This document shows, piece by piece, positions 1 to 6,892 of a stretch of DNA of 64,000 nucleotides. A program made the translations under genes and the position numbers. Origin of the DNA: JBFLYH01 sp964630235 (GTDB lineage Bacteria; Oederibacteriota; JAAXVQ01; JAUVAV01); the NCBI GenBank assembly GCA_964630235.1, contig CAZVUO010000004.1, positions 186,001-250,000 on the forward strand. Reading direction: 5' to 3'. The notes below the pieces were generated by a model. It made no database searches and was not told the DNA's origin. It saw nothing but the letters and a program-made list of their open reading frames with translations. Within the stretch, counting starts at the first letter, position 1, and the number at the start of each line of letters is the position of its first letter.

Positions 1-753
1 CGATCCCAGCGGGTCCAGCGTTCTGAACCCTTGGGCGTCGTAGGTCTCGGCGTAACCAAGGTAGCGGGCCACGGCCGACGCCTTTCGCGCGCGGGCCCGG
101 CCAGCGGATTCCAGAAACAGACCGACCGCTCCTTCACCCAACCAACACCCATCGCGCCCGCGGCTCAAAGGGCGCGGCCGGTCTTTGGCCCAGTGGGCCA
201 CCGTCTCACGCTGTGGAACCGCGGCTTCCTCCAAGCCCGTGGCCAGCATGGCGTCCGCGCGGCCCAGGCACAGCGCGTCATGAGCTTCCGCCAGGGAGCC
301 GCTCCCGCAAATCGTGTTGTTGTGCCCGCGCAGGCCGGTCTCCATGCAGGCATAGCCGGCGCTGGCGTTCAACACCGTGCTGGGAAATTCCATGGGGTTG
401 GCCCGTTGCGGCCCCCGCTTGAACACGGTCCGGCTGAAATTCAAAATGCTGTTCAGCGTGCCCAAATTGGTGCTGCTGCACAATCCCACGCGGCTGGGAT
501 CGCCAACCGCGCCGGGTCCCAAGCGGCGGAGGAGACTGACAACCATGACCGCCAGCACTTGGGACATGCGGTCCATGCGCCGCACATGGTCTTCAGGCAA
601 AAGCGCCTCGGGAACAAACGGGTTCAGCGCCACAACGCCCGGCGCCTCGCGCGTCAGGCAGGACGCGCCGCAGGCGCTGTTCCAAAAATCCTCCGGCGTC
701 TGTCCGGCCTGATGCAGCACCCCCAGGCCGGTCACGACCCACTCCGCCTTCAT
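1..753 (-). CDS. Beta-ketoacyl-ACP synthase-like protein (3' part cut by window edge)
   Basis: A frame of 251 codons is open from an ATG at 753 to the window edge, so the C-terminus is missing. The start MKAEWVVTGLGV is the usual ketosynthase N-terminus. The segment ASAGYACMETGLRG followed by NNTICGSGSLAEAH aligns with the nucleophile loop of FabF-type condensing enzymes, with the Cys retained, so it is not an obvious chain-length factor. The family condenses malonyl-ACP with acyl-ACP in the cytoplasm. The two catalytic His lie beyond the edge and cannot be checked. Its ATG overlaps the stop of the upstream ketosynthase (ATGA), implying translational coupling. Paired ketosynthases next to an ACP suggest a specialised acyl chain pathway; this is inference. 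Confidence 0.85.
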   Translation of the reverse strand, partial: MKAEWVVTGLGVLHQAGQTPEDFWNSACGASCLTREAPGVVALNPFVPEALLPEDHVRRMDRMSQVLAVMVVSLLRRLGPGAVGDPSRVGLCSSTNLGTLNSILNFSRTVFKRGPQRANPMEFPSTVLNASAGYACMETGLRGHNNTICGSGSLAEAHDALCLGRADAMLATGLEEAAVPQRETVAHWAKDRPRPLSRGRDGCWLGEGAVGLFLESAGRARARKASAVARYLGYAETYDAQGFRTLDPLGS

Positions 754-1958
754 TCCCCGCCCTCCAGCCTGAAAATCAAGCTGACGTTGTTGCCCGCAAA
801 GCCAAAAGAATTGGAAAGCACGGTGCGGACAGCCGCCGGCCGGGCACAGTTGGGCACATAATCCAGGTCGCATTCGGGGTCGCCCGGGGTGAAATTCAAG
901 GTCGGCGGAAGTGTTTGGTGAAGCAGGGTCATCACAGCGGCCACCGCCTCCACGGCGCCGGCCGCGCCCATGCAGTGACCCACTGCCGCTTTGATCGAAG
1001 ACAGCGGGATGTGCCGCGCCCGCTCTCCAAAAACACGTTTCACCGCCAGGGTCTCCATGCGGTCGTTTTGGGGCGTACCCGTGCCGTGGGTGTTGATGTA
1101 GTCAATCGCTTGCGGCAACCAGCCGGCGTCAGCCAGGGCGGCGCGCATGGCCAATTCCGCGCCCCGCCCCTCCGGATCAGGGGCGATAATATGGTAGGCG
1201 TCCTCCGAAAGACCCGTGCCGGCCACGACAGCCAGGGGTTGCGCGCCCCGCGCCAAGGCGCTTTCCCGCGCCTCCAGGATCAGGATACCGCTGCCTTCGC
1301 CGATCACCAGTCCCTCGCGGTTGATGGAAAAAGGCCGGCATGCGGTCGGCGCGGCCGACCGCATGGCATTGAACCCGGAAAAGGTATCCACGCCGAAGGC
1401 GTCCGCCCCGCCAGTCACCGCGGCGTCCGCGTAGCCCAGGCGGATCAAATCCGCGGCCCGGCTGATAGCGGTCCCTGAAGACGCGCATGCCGGGCAGGGC
1501 GTGGCCACGGGCCCGCGATATCCGAAGTGCGAGGCAACATACCGGGACAGACTGGAAAGGATGAAAACCGGATAGGACGTTAACATCTCCAGCGGCTGCC
1601 CGTTCCGGACTTCCCTAGCCACGGCTTGCTCCAGAGTCAAAATCCCGCCCTGCAGCGTGCCAATGACAACGGCTGTGCGCTCCGCGGGCAACGCGCCGCC
1701 GGCCTGGCCCAGCGCTTCGCGGCACGCGCCCATCGCCAGGTCATACACCCGGTCCGGATGGCCGGTTTCGGGGAGGGGGTCCCGGATCTCACAGCCGAGA
1801 TGCGTCTTCCAGTCCGCACTGTCAAAGCTGGCAACAGGCCCGACCGCCGATTCAGCGGCGATAAGACGCCGCCAAAAAGCCGCGCGGTTCGTCCCCAGTC
1901 CGGTGATCAGGCCCAGGCCGGTTACCACCACATCGCGGGGCTGATCTGAATAAACCAT
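750..1958 (-). CDS. Beta-ketoacyl-ACP synthase (FabF-like)
   Basis: This 402-residue protein has all hallmarks of a KAS II-type condensing enzyme: PACASSGTAI with nucleophile Cys158, HGTGTPQND with His291, Lys323 and His328 in KAAVGHCMGAAG, and the C-terminal NSFGFAGNN loop. It should carry out decarboxylative Claisen condensation of malonyl-ACP with an acyl-ACP. It follows an acyl carrier protein gene by about 35 nt and overlaps a second ketosynthase by 4 nt. It is kept separate from housekeeping fabF because neighbours are an acyl-CoA dehydrogenase homologue and a second ketosynthase rather than fabD, fabG and acpP. The product of the pathway is unknown. Confidence 0.92.
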   Translation of the reverse strand: MVYSDQPRDVVVTGLGLITGLGTNRAAFWRRLIAAESAVGPVASFDSADWKTHLGCEIRDPLPETGHPDRVYDLAMGACREALGQAGGALPAERTAVVIGTLQGGILTLEQAVAREVRNGQPLEMLTSYPVFILSSLSRYVASHFGYRGPVATPCPACASSGTAISRAADLIRLGYADAAVTGGADAFGVDTFSGFNAMRSAAPTACRPFSINREGLVIGEGSGILILEARESALARGAQPLAVVAGTGLSEDAYHIIAPDPEGRGAELAMRAALADAGWLPQAIDYINTHGTGTPQNDRMETLAVKRVFGERARHIPLSSIKAAVGHCMGAAGAVEAVAAVMTLLHQTLPPTLNFTPGDPECDLDYVPNCARPAAVRTVLSNSFGFAGNNVSLIFRLEGGE

Positions 1959-1993
1959 GATCTATCCGGTATGCAGACAGGAAGCGCAAGGGG

Positions 1994-2263
1994 TCATGCG
2001 CCTGGCTGGTCCTGGCTTTTTTTTCGCTGCAGAAAAGCAGCGACTTCGTTTACGGAGTTGATTTGCCGCACTTCTTCATCCTGGATGCGGAGGTCGAACT
2101 GCTCCTCCAGCACGGTCACCAAGGTCAGAATGTCCACGGAGTCGAGATTCAGCCCGCCGCCAAAGAAAGAATCATCCTCCCCGATGCTTTCGGGGTCCCG
2201 CTTGAGTTTCAGGCCTTCGACCAGAACCTGTTTGATTTTAGCTTTAAGTTCCGCCTCAGACAT
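1994..2263 (-). CDS. Acyl carrier protein
   Basis: This 89-residue acidic protein starts MSEAELKAKIKQVL. The 4'-phosphopantetheine attachment motif is LNLDSVD with Ser42, where the carrier proteins of fatty acid and polyketide synthases carry their acyl chain. The ATG at 2263 is chosen because upstream in-frame Met codons lie inside the acyl-CoA dehydrogenase gene and give no homologous sequence. The start overlaps the dehydrogenase stop by 8 nt, so the two are probably translated together. FGGGLNLDSV differs slightly from housekeeping AcpP (usually DLGADSLD), which fits a pathway-dedicated carrier. The short basic and polar tail KKSQDQPGA has no assigned role. Confidence 0.9.
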   Translation of the reverse strand: MSEAELKAKIKQVLVEGLKLKRDPESIGEDDSFFGGGLNLDSVDILTLVTVLEEQFDLRIQDEEVRQINSVNEVAAFLQRKKSQDQPGA

Positions 2264-3440
2264 TCCCGTTTTCCTCCCCTTCGCCCGTCTGGTCCGGATT
2301 CCCGCCGCGGTTGAGCCCGCGGGCGCTGAGCAGGCGTCCGGCCAGGGCATCAAGCAAAAATTCATCCGAACCCTCCACCAGGCTGAAAACACGCGCCTGG
2401 CGGAACCATCTTTCCCAGGGATTGCCTTGCAGGTAACCCGCGCCGCCCGCCAGCTGCAGAGCCCGGTTTGCCACATCCAGCACGGTCCGGGCTGCGTAAA
2501 TCTTGGCCATGGCCACGGCCTGGCTGCAGTCTTCGGCGCCCGCGGTCCATTGCTGCCAGGCTGAGGCCACCAGCGCCCGGCAGGCTTCCAGCTCCAATTT
2601 CATTTCCGCCAGGCTAAACTGAACGGCTTGCCGATCCGCCAGGCGGCCGGCGCCGTGCGGCAGCTGCGCCTGCCGCAATGAGGCGTCCATCGCGGCCTGG
2701 GCCAAGGCCAGCGCCACGGTGCTCACGCACAACCTGCCAAGCTGCAACCCCTCGCCGGCGATCTTCAGGCCCCATCCCGGCCGGCCCAGCACTTCATCCG
2801 CCTGGACCCGCACGTCGTCAAAATGGATATCCCCCAGAACCAACCCGGGAAAGGCCATTTTGGCGCGCGGCGGGCTGAACCGGACCCCGTGGCGGTCTTT
2901 CGGCACAAGGAAAACCGCCGGACGGCTGGACTGCGGATCGCGTTTGAGCGTCGCCACCACCAAGTAATACTCCGCGACACCAGCCAGCGAAATCAGGTTT
3001 TTTTCGCCTGACAGGATATACCCTTCTTCCGCGGGCATGGCAACGGTGGCAAACCCATTTTGGTCCGGCGCGCGCTTCAGTTCGGTATAGGCAAAAGCGC
3101 ACAGGGCTTGGCCGCGAATCAGGCGCGGCAGCAAATCCCGCATCACCGCACCCTGGCCGTGACTGGCCACCAGGTGGGTGGTAAGCACGGGAATCCCCAT
3201 GACCACCGCCAGCGTCGGCGAAAGCAGCCCCACCTGGTAGATCAATTCCCGGAGCACGTCAAAAGACAGTCCCCAGCCTCCCCGGCTTTCGGCCACCGTG
3301 ACGCCGAAAGCCCGTTCCGCCCCCAGGCCCGCAAGGTGTTCGCGCGGAAATGCGTCGCTGTTCTCAATGGCATCCGCCAAGGGAGCGATACGCGTCTGCA
3401 GATGGCGTTGGGCATGGGCAAGAAAGTCCGTTGCCTGCAT
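2256..3440 (-). CDS. Acyl-CoA (acyl-ACP) dehydrogenase family flavoprotein
   Basis: The 394 residues show the acyl-CoA dehydrogenase fold: helical N-terminus, a middle beta domain containing GYILSGEKNLISLAG and FAYTELKR, and a C-terminal helical domain. LVEGSDEF near the end corresponds to the region that carries the catalytic Glu in short/medium-chain enzymes. FAD-dependent alpha,beta-dehydrogenation is the family reaction. As the next gene is an ACP and no electron-transfer flavoprotein or thiolase is present, the substrate may be ACP-bound, as for carrier-protein dehydrogenases of polyketide clusters; this is inference. A GGAGAG ribosome site precedes the ATG. The gene begins only 33 nt after tRNA-Gly, so it may share that transcript. 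Confidence 0.85.
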   Translation of the reverse strand: MQATDFLAHAQRHLQTRIAPLADAIENSDAFPREHLAGLGAERAFGVTVAESRGGWGLSFDVLRELIYQVGLLSPTLAVVMGIPVLTTHLVASHGQGAVMRDLLPRLIRGQALCAFAYTELKRAPDQNGFATVAMPAEEGYILSGEKNLISLAGVAEYYLVVATLKRDPQSSRPAVFLVPKDRHGVRFSPPRAKMAFPGLVLGDIHFDDVRVQADEVLGRPGWGLKIAGEGLQLGRLCVSTVALALAQAAMDASLRQAQLPHGAGRLADRQAVQFSLAEMKLELEACRALVASAWQQWTAGAEDCSQAVAMAKIYAARTVLDVANRALQLAGGAGYLQGNPWERWFRQARVFSLVEGSDEFLLDALAGRLLSARGLNRGGNPDQTGEGEENGNV

Positions 3441-3473
3441 GGAGCTCTCCGGAAGATCAGGACAGATGGATTT

Positions 3474-3548
3474 TGGAGCGGGGGACGGGGTTCGAACCCG
3501 CGACGTTCAGCTTGGAAGGCTGACATTCTTCCACTGAATTACCCCCGC
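3474..3548 (-). tRNA. tRNA-Gly(TCC)
   Basis: A complete cloverleaf of 75 nt with an encoded CCA. The acceptor stem is GCGGGGG with CCCCCGC, discriminator T. The anticodon arm TCAGC-CTTCCAA-GCTGA reads TCC. The T arm is GCGGG-TTCGAAC-CCCGT. It is the last of three tRNAs transcribed Thr, Tyr, Gly, the same order as thrU-tyrU-glyT upstream of tufB in E. coli. Here the next gene is an acyl-CoA dehydrogenase instead of a tRNA and tuf. Confidence 0.97.
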
Positions 3549-3569
3549 GCCTCGGCTGCCCTCTACGTA

Positions 3570-3578
3570 AGTATAACA
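3570..3578 (-). promoter_or_regulatory. Candidate extended -10 promoter for tRNA-Gly
   Basis: On the minus strand TGTTATACT reads as an extended -10 (TGn-TATACT) about 20 nt before the 5' end of tRNA-Gly. The -35 position falls in a GC-rich hairpin and is poor. It would drive tRNA-Gly and possibly the acyl-carrier cassette. Confidence 0.5.
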
Positions 3579-3603
3579 GAAAGGCGGGTTGATTAACCCG
3601 CCT
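3577..3603 (-). terminator. Probable intrinsic terminator after tRNA-Tyr transcript
   Basis: Nine-base arms AGGCGGGTT and AACCCGCCT with a 4-nt loop are followed on the minus strand by TTTCTGTT. It lies between tRNA-Tyr and tRNA-Gly and partly overlaps the promoter region assigned to tRNA-Gly. The U-tract is interrupted, so efficiency is uncertain. Confidence 0.55.
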
Positions 3604-3665
3604 GGAATGAAAATCCTCTGGAAGCCAGAACAGGTGAGCAGGAGACTGCCCCGGCCGGTTTACTA

Positions 3666-3799
3666 TGGAGCCCCCCGGGAAAAGCCCAGGGTGCCAACCT
3701 CAAAACTTGCGCTGCACGCTGATGGCAGGGCGATCTCCCTGGAGCAGGCCACCGACGCATTCACCCCCAGGCACACCTGGGGTACCCTGCGGAAGGGAT
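3666..3799 (+). repeat. Family 1 structured repeat, copy 1 (divergent)
   Basis: It starts with TGGAGCCCCCCGGG and a small GC hairpin, continues to GGCAGGGCGATCTCCC (the diverged core) and ends in AGGGAT, which can close against the ATCTCCC of the core. Between core and closing arm lies an internal hairpin CCCCAGG-caca-CCTGGGG. The start TGGAGCCCCCC is shared with the copies at 8666 and 41575. Confidence 0.6.
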
Positions 3800-3928
3800 G
3801 GGACTCCCTTGGGTCGCAGCCGAGCTTTTTCTACTGTTCAGCTGTGCCACTGCTCGACTGTACTGCGTTTTTCATCGGAGACAAAACCATGCCGAAAACC
3901 ACACGTTTCGTTAAGCGAGGCGCTGATA

Positions 3929-4018
3929 GTCGAGAGTAGAAAGGTGACCGAAGTCGAGTTTGGGTCCACTTTCTACTTTCGCCTCTCGACTTCTCTGCGC
4001 TTCGTCAGAGGCGAAGCG
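3929..4018 (+). repeat. Family 2 interleaved-arm repeat, copy A
   Basis: Arms occur in the order b (GTCGAG then AGTAGAAAG), a TGACCGAA core, x (GAAGTCGAG), b' (CTTTCTACT and CTCTCGAC) and x' (CTCGACTTC). Here b' and x' share bases. The element ends in a hairpin GCGCTTC-gtcagag-GCGAAGCGC that touches the encoded CCA of tRNA-Tyr. Orientation is opposite to the tRNA. Confidence 0.6.
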
Positions 4019-4019
4019 C

Positions 4020-4106
4020 TGGTGGACAGGGAAGGATTTGAACCTTCGTAGGGCAGTGCCCGACAGATTTACAGTCTGTTGCCATTGACCGCTCGGCCAC
4101 CTGTCC
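4020..4106 (-). tRNA. tRNA-Tyr(GTA)
   Basis: A class II tRNA of 87 nt with a long variable arm and encoded CCA. The acceptor stem is GGACAGG with CCTGTCC and discriminator A. The D arm begins GCCGAGCGG. The anticodon arm ACAGA-CTGTAAA-TCTGT reads GTA, and the T arm GAAGG-TTCAAAT-CCTTC is intact. It lies about 140 nt after a good minus-strand promoter, with a family 1 repeat in the leader. Confidence 0.97.
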
Positions 4107-4113
4107 ACAAGGG

Positions 4114-4246
4114 TGGAACTCCCCCGGATTTAGCCCGGGGCACCTTTCCTACCATGTGTTTTTGGCATGGTAGACGGCGACATCCCCGCAGCAGGAAATT
4201 CGCATTCATCCCCGGCCGAAGGCCCGGAGATTTCCGCGAAGGGGAT
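4114..4246 (+). repeat. Family 1 structured repeat, copy 2 (well preserved)
   Basis: The copy runs TGGAACTCCCCCGG, GC hairpin to CCCGGGG, second hairpin CTACCATG...CATGGTAG, core GGCGACATCCCC, internal stem GGAAAT...ATTTCC, and closing arm AGGGGAT pairing with ATCCCC. Read on the minus strand the core frame is open (GMSPSTMPKTHGRK), matching the tail peptide of the glycosyltransferase gene ending at 41572. Confidence 0.7.
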
Positions 4247-4250
4247 AGAT

Positions 4251-4279
4251 AGTTTATCCAAAGCGCAAAAGCCTGTAAA
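4251..4279 (-). promoter_or_regulatory. Sigma70-like promoter for tRNA-Tyr
   Basis: TTTACA and TAAACT are separated by 17 nt on the minus strand. The predicted start near 4244 gives a leader of about 138 nt that contains the family 1 repeat before tRNA-Tyr. The -35 neighbourhood TTnACAGGCTTT resembles that of the rpsL promoter. Confidence 0.65.
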
Positions 4280-4368
4280 GTCTATTTTTCTCCAAAAATG
4301 ATGGGGTTTTCAAGAAAACGGCCTTGTTCCCCCTCGGTCGTCGGTCCTAAACCCTGAGCAGTTGATCA

Positions 4369-4460
4369 GTTGAGCAGTAGACCGCAATGGAGCCTTCTTC
4401 AACTTGCTCAATTTTCAATTGCTCCATTGCTCTGTAAATTTTTGCTCAGCGAAAATTTAC
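4369..4460 (+). repeat. Family 2 interleaved-arm repeat, copy B
   Basis: Order is TTGAGCA (b), GTAGACCGCA core, GCAATGGAGC (x), TGCTCAA (b'), GCTCCATTGC (x'), then a terminal hairpin GTAAATTTT...AAAATTTAC whose right arm ends against the encoded CCA of tRNA-Thr. The x arms pair over 10 bp. Confidence 0.65.
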
Positions 4461-4535
4461 TGGAGCCACCGGTCGGAATCGGACCGACGACCATCCGCTT
4501 ACAAGGCGGGCGCTCTACCACTGAGCTACGGTGGC
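4461..4535 (-). tRNA. tRNA-Thr(TGT)
   Basis: The 75-nt cloverleaf has acceptor GCCACCG with CGGTGGC, discriminator T, and encoded CCA. The anticodon loop CTTGTAA reads TGT. Two oddities are visible: the T loop reads TCCGATT, so position 55 is C instead of the near-universal T, and the anticodon-stem pair 27-43 is C-A. It is the first tRNA after rlmB, probably on the cysS-rlmB transcript. Confidence 0.93.
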
Positions 4536-4564
4536 TCTTCCCGACGTTCATGCGGCGGCTGGGA

Positions 4565-5332
4565 TCAGGACAGCCGCCGCTGTCTTTCGATTTCGAACAA
4601 AGCCACGCCCGCGGCCACGGCCGCGTTCAGCGAGGCGGTTTTACCCCGCATGGGAATGCGCACCAGCAGGTCACAGGCTTCGCGCGTCAGGCGCCGCAGT
4701 CCCCGTCCTTCGTTCCCCACCACCAGGGCAATGGGACGGTCGAGATCCGCCTCCCACAGCGTCTGCCCGGCGCCGGCGTCCAACCCCACCACCCATAATC
4801 CCGCGGCTTTGGCGTCAGCCAGCGCCTGCTGAAGATTCACCACCCGCGCCAGCGGCAGGTGCGCCAGCGCGCCGCCGGCCGCTTTCTCCGTCACCGGTGT
4901 CCGTTGGGCGCTGCGCCGTTCCGTGATCACCAGCCCCAGGCTGCCGGCAGCTTCAGCGCAGCGGGCGATGGCGCCCAGATTGCGCGGGTCCTCGATCTCA
5001 TCCGTCACCATCAGCAGCGCCTGCTTACCCTGTTCCCGGCATTGATCTAAAACATCGGCTAATTCCGCGTACTCCGTCCGCCGCAGGCAGGCCATGACGC
5101 CCTGGCTGGGCAGCGAGCCGGCCAGCTTGTCCAAGTGGCGCCGCTCCAGCCACTCCACTTCCACGCCCTGGACCGTTGCCGCGATCTCGATTTCCCGCAG
5201 AATGGACCCGTGCGTCCCCTTGGCCAGCAGTACTTTCTCCACGGCGCGGCCTTGCGCCCGCAGTGCTTCCAAGACGGCCCTGCGGCCTACCAGACGGCTT
5301 CTGTGTTCCGCCCTTCCGGCGCGCGCCGTCAT
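4565..5332 (-). CDS. rlmB: 23S rRNA 2'-O-methyltransferase, TrmH/RlmB family
   Basis: The 255-residue SPOUT methyltransferase has an N-terminal substrate-binding domain (about 1-85) and the three knot motifs: DEIEDPRNLGAIAR at 111-124, VVGNEGRGLR at 204-213 and IPMRGKTASLNAA at 226-238. RlmB methylates G2251 of 23S rRNA in E. coli; the same family includes tRNA methylases, so the exact target is inferred. The ATG at 5332 overlaps the cysS stop (ATGA). The cysS-rlmB pairing is common in bacteria. Confidence 0.9.
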   Translation of the reverse strand: MTARAGRAEHRSRLVGRRAVLEALRAQGRAVEKVLLAKGTHGSILREIEIAATVQGVEVEWLERRHLDKLAGSLPSQGVMACLRRTEYAELADVLDQCREQGKQALLMVTDEIEDPRNLGAIARCAEAAGSLGLVITERRSAQRTPVTEKAAGGALAHLPLARVVNLQQALADAKAAGLWVVGLDAGAGQTLWEADLDRPIALVVGNEGRGLRRLTREACDLLVRIPMRGKTASLNAAVAAGVALFEIERQRRLS

Positions 5333-6762
5333 GCCTTGGGGTCTCCCGCACGCAGTACCAGGGTCCCAAACGGCGTATCCTCCACCATGAACCCCTCGGC
5401 CAAGATGCGGTCGCGCAGGCGGTCGGACTCGGCCCAATCGCGGCGCTCACGGGCGGTGCGGCGTTCTTCCGCCCATTGCCGGACCTCGGCCGGGATGCTG
5501 ATCGGCATCGGCGCCAGCCCTAAAACATCCAGAAGGTCCTGCAGGTTTTTCCGCACCCGTGACAGCGTCGCATGCATCTTGAAGGTCTTTTCCATCCTGC
5601 CGGCCATTACTTGCTTGCAGCGGTTGGCCAGGGTGAATACCTGCCCGAGCGCGCCGGCGGTGTTCAGATCATCGTCCAGCGCCGTTTCAAAGACCTGCAG
5701 GATGCCTTCCCGGTCGTGTTCCAGGCGGTCCGCCGCGTCATCGGCGCGGAAGTCTTCCGCCATCGGCGTGCGCAGAAGCTCGTCCAGGCGCTCCACGGTC
5801 CTTTGCAATTCCGCATAACCCTGGCGGGCAGCTTCCAAATTCTCCGGCGTCAGGTCCAGCGGGCTGCGATAATGGGCGCTCAGCAGGAACATCCTGAGCA
5901 CCGGCGCGGGCAGGGTGCGCAGCACTTCCCGCGTAATCCAAAAATTGCCCAGCGACTTGGACATTTTTTCGCCCCGGATCTGCAGGTGGCCGTTGTGCAG
6001 CCAGTAGCGTGCCAGCGTTTTGCCGGTGGCGCCTTCGCTCTGGGCGTTTTCATTCTCATGGTGGGGAAAGACGAGGTCCTCGCCCCCGCCGTGAATGTCG
6101 AACTGATCCCCCAGATATTTCATGGACATGGCCGAACACTCGATGTGCCATCCCGGGCGTCCCGGTCCCCAGGGGGAATCCCAGGATGGTTCCCCGGGTT
6201 TGGCGGCTTTCCACAGAGAAAAATCGAGTGGGTCGCGTTTGGCGGGATTGATTTCCACGCGGGCGCCTTTTTCCAGCTCGTCGAGCGGTTTGCCAGCCAG
6301 ATGTCCGTAGCGGGGCAGGCTGCGCACCGAGAAGAAAACGTCGTTCCCAGCCACGTAGGCGTGGCCGCGCTCGATCAGGCGGGCGATCAAGGCGTGCATC
6401 TCCGGAATATGCTCCGTGGCTTTGGGGCTCACATCCGCAGGCCGGCAGCCCAGCGCCTGCAGGTCCTCAAAAAACGCCCGGGTAAAGGTTTGCGCCACTG
6501 CCTGGGGCGTCATCCCCGATTCCTGGGCCCGGCGGATGATCTTGTCGTCCACATCCGTGATGTTCTGGACGTAGGTGACACGATAGCCCCGGCGTTCCAG
6601 CACCCGGCGCAGGGTGTCGAAGACCACGAACGCCCGGGCGTTGCCGACATGGAAAAAGTCGTACACCGTGGGCCCGCAGGCGTACATGCGCACCTGGCCG
6701 GGCGTAAGCGGCTCGAAAGGTTCCTTGCGGCGGGACACGGTGTTGTAGAAGTAGAGCGGCAT
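5329..6762 (-). CDS. cysS: Cysteinyl-tRNA synthetase
   Basis: The 477-residue class I synthetase charges tRNA-Cys in the cytoplasm. Visible signatures are Cys29 in MYACGPTVYD, the HIGH variant HVGN at 38-41, the zinc-site region with WHIECS (Cys209) and PHHENE (His234-235), and KMSKS at 266-270. The length is typical for the family. It ends in a 4-nt overlap with rlmB. A TATAAT box with a weak -35 lies just upstream, after the rplQ terminator. Confidence 0.98.
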   Translation of the reverse strand: MPLYFYNTVSRRKEPFEPLTPGQVRMYACGPTVYDFFHVGNARAFVVFDTLRRVLERRGYRVTYVQNITDVDDKIIRRAQESGMTPQAVAQTFTRAFFEDLQALGCRPADVSPKATEHIPEMHALIARLIERGHAYVAGNDVFFSVRSLPRYGHLAGKPLDELEKGARVEINPAKRDPLDFSLWKAAKPGEPSWDSPWGPGRPGWHIECSAMSMKYLGDQFDIHGGGEDLVFPHHENENAQSEGATGKTLARYWLHNGHLQIRGEKMSKSLGNFWITREVLRTLPAPVLRMFLLSAHYRSPLDLTPENLEAARQGYAELQRTVERLDELLRTPMAEDFRADDAADRLEHDREGILQVFETALDDDLNTAGALGQVFTLANRCKQVMAGRMEKTFKMHATLSRVRKNLQDLLDVLGLAPMPISIPAEVRQWAEERRTARERRDWAESDRLRDRILAEGFMVEDTPFGTLVLRAGDPKA

Positions 6763-6797
6763 GCCGCAGCTCCCGACAAGAAAATAAAAGCGGTATG

Positions 6798-6826
6798 ATT
6801 ATAACCGCCGCCAAGAACGGCGGAAA
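6798..6826 (-). promoter_or_regulatory. Candidate promoter for cysS
   Basis: A perfect TATAAT (6798-6803 on the minus strand) has a weak TTTCCG -35 at 17 nt. A GC hairpin CCGCCG...CGGCGG lies between the two. The start would fall about 30 nt before the cysS ATG. Confidence 0.5.
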
Positions 6827-6845
6827 GGGTAATTTCTTCGTTAAC

Positions 6846-6872
6846 AAAAAGGGCAGGCCCGGAGGCCTGCCC
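6846..6872 (-). terminator. Intrinsic terminator of the alpha operon
   Basis: On the minus strand the arms GGGCAGGCC and GGCCTGCCC with a 4-nt loop are followed by TTTTTGTTAA. It lies 20 nt after the rplQ stop and closes the long ribosomal-protein transcript. Confidence 0.88.
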
Positions 6873-6892
6873 TGGAAACACGCGGCGACCGC

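Larger units (their letters stand above)
3549..4019. other. Long spacer between tRNA-Gly and tRNA-Tyr, repeat-filled
   Basis: I see no gene here. It contains the terminator and promoter before tRNA-Gly, a family 1 repeat, a partial family 2 core in minus orientation near 3830-3870 (AACAGTAGAAAAAGCTC on the minus strand), and a full family 2 repeat abutting the 3' end of tRNA-Tyr. Short open frames across it have no protein-like features. Confidence 0.6.
4107..4460. other. Spacer between tRNA-Tyr and tRNA-Thr
   Basis: No gene is visible. The spacer contains a family 1 repeat, a minus-strand promoter for tRNA-Tyr, about 80 nt of AT-richer sequence without recognisable features, and a family 2 repeat that abuts the 3' end of tRNA-Thr. 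Confidence 0.6.

Noticed and set aside
1..753. The first ketosynthase as a chain-length factor of a type II polyketide synthase
   Set aside because: The nucleophile Cys is retained in TICGSGSL; chain-length factors usually have Gln there.
4251..4279. The TTTACA/TAAACT promoter as part of the family 1 repeat
   Set aside because: Other copies of the repeat are not followed by this sequence, so it is independent of the element.
3549..4460. Coding genes in the tRNA spacers
   Set aside because: Open frames of 60-140 codons there consist of translated repeats and tRNA sequence, without ribosome sites or domain signatures.
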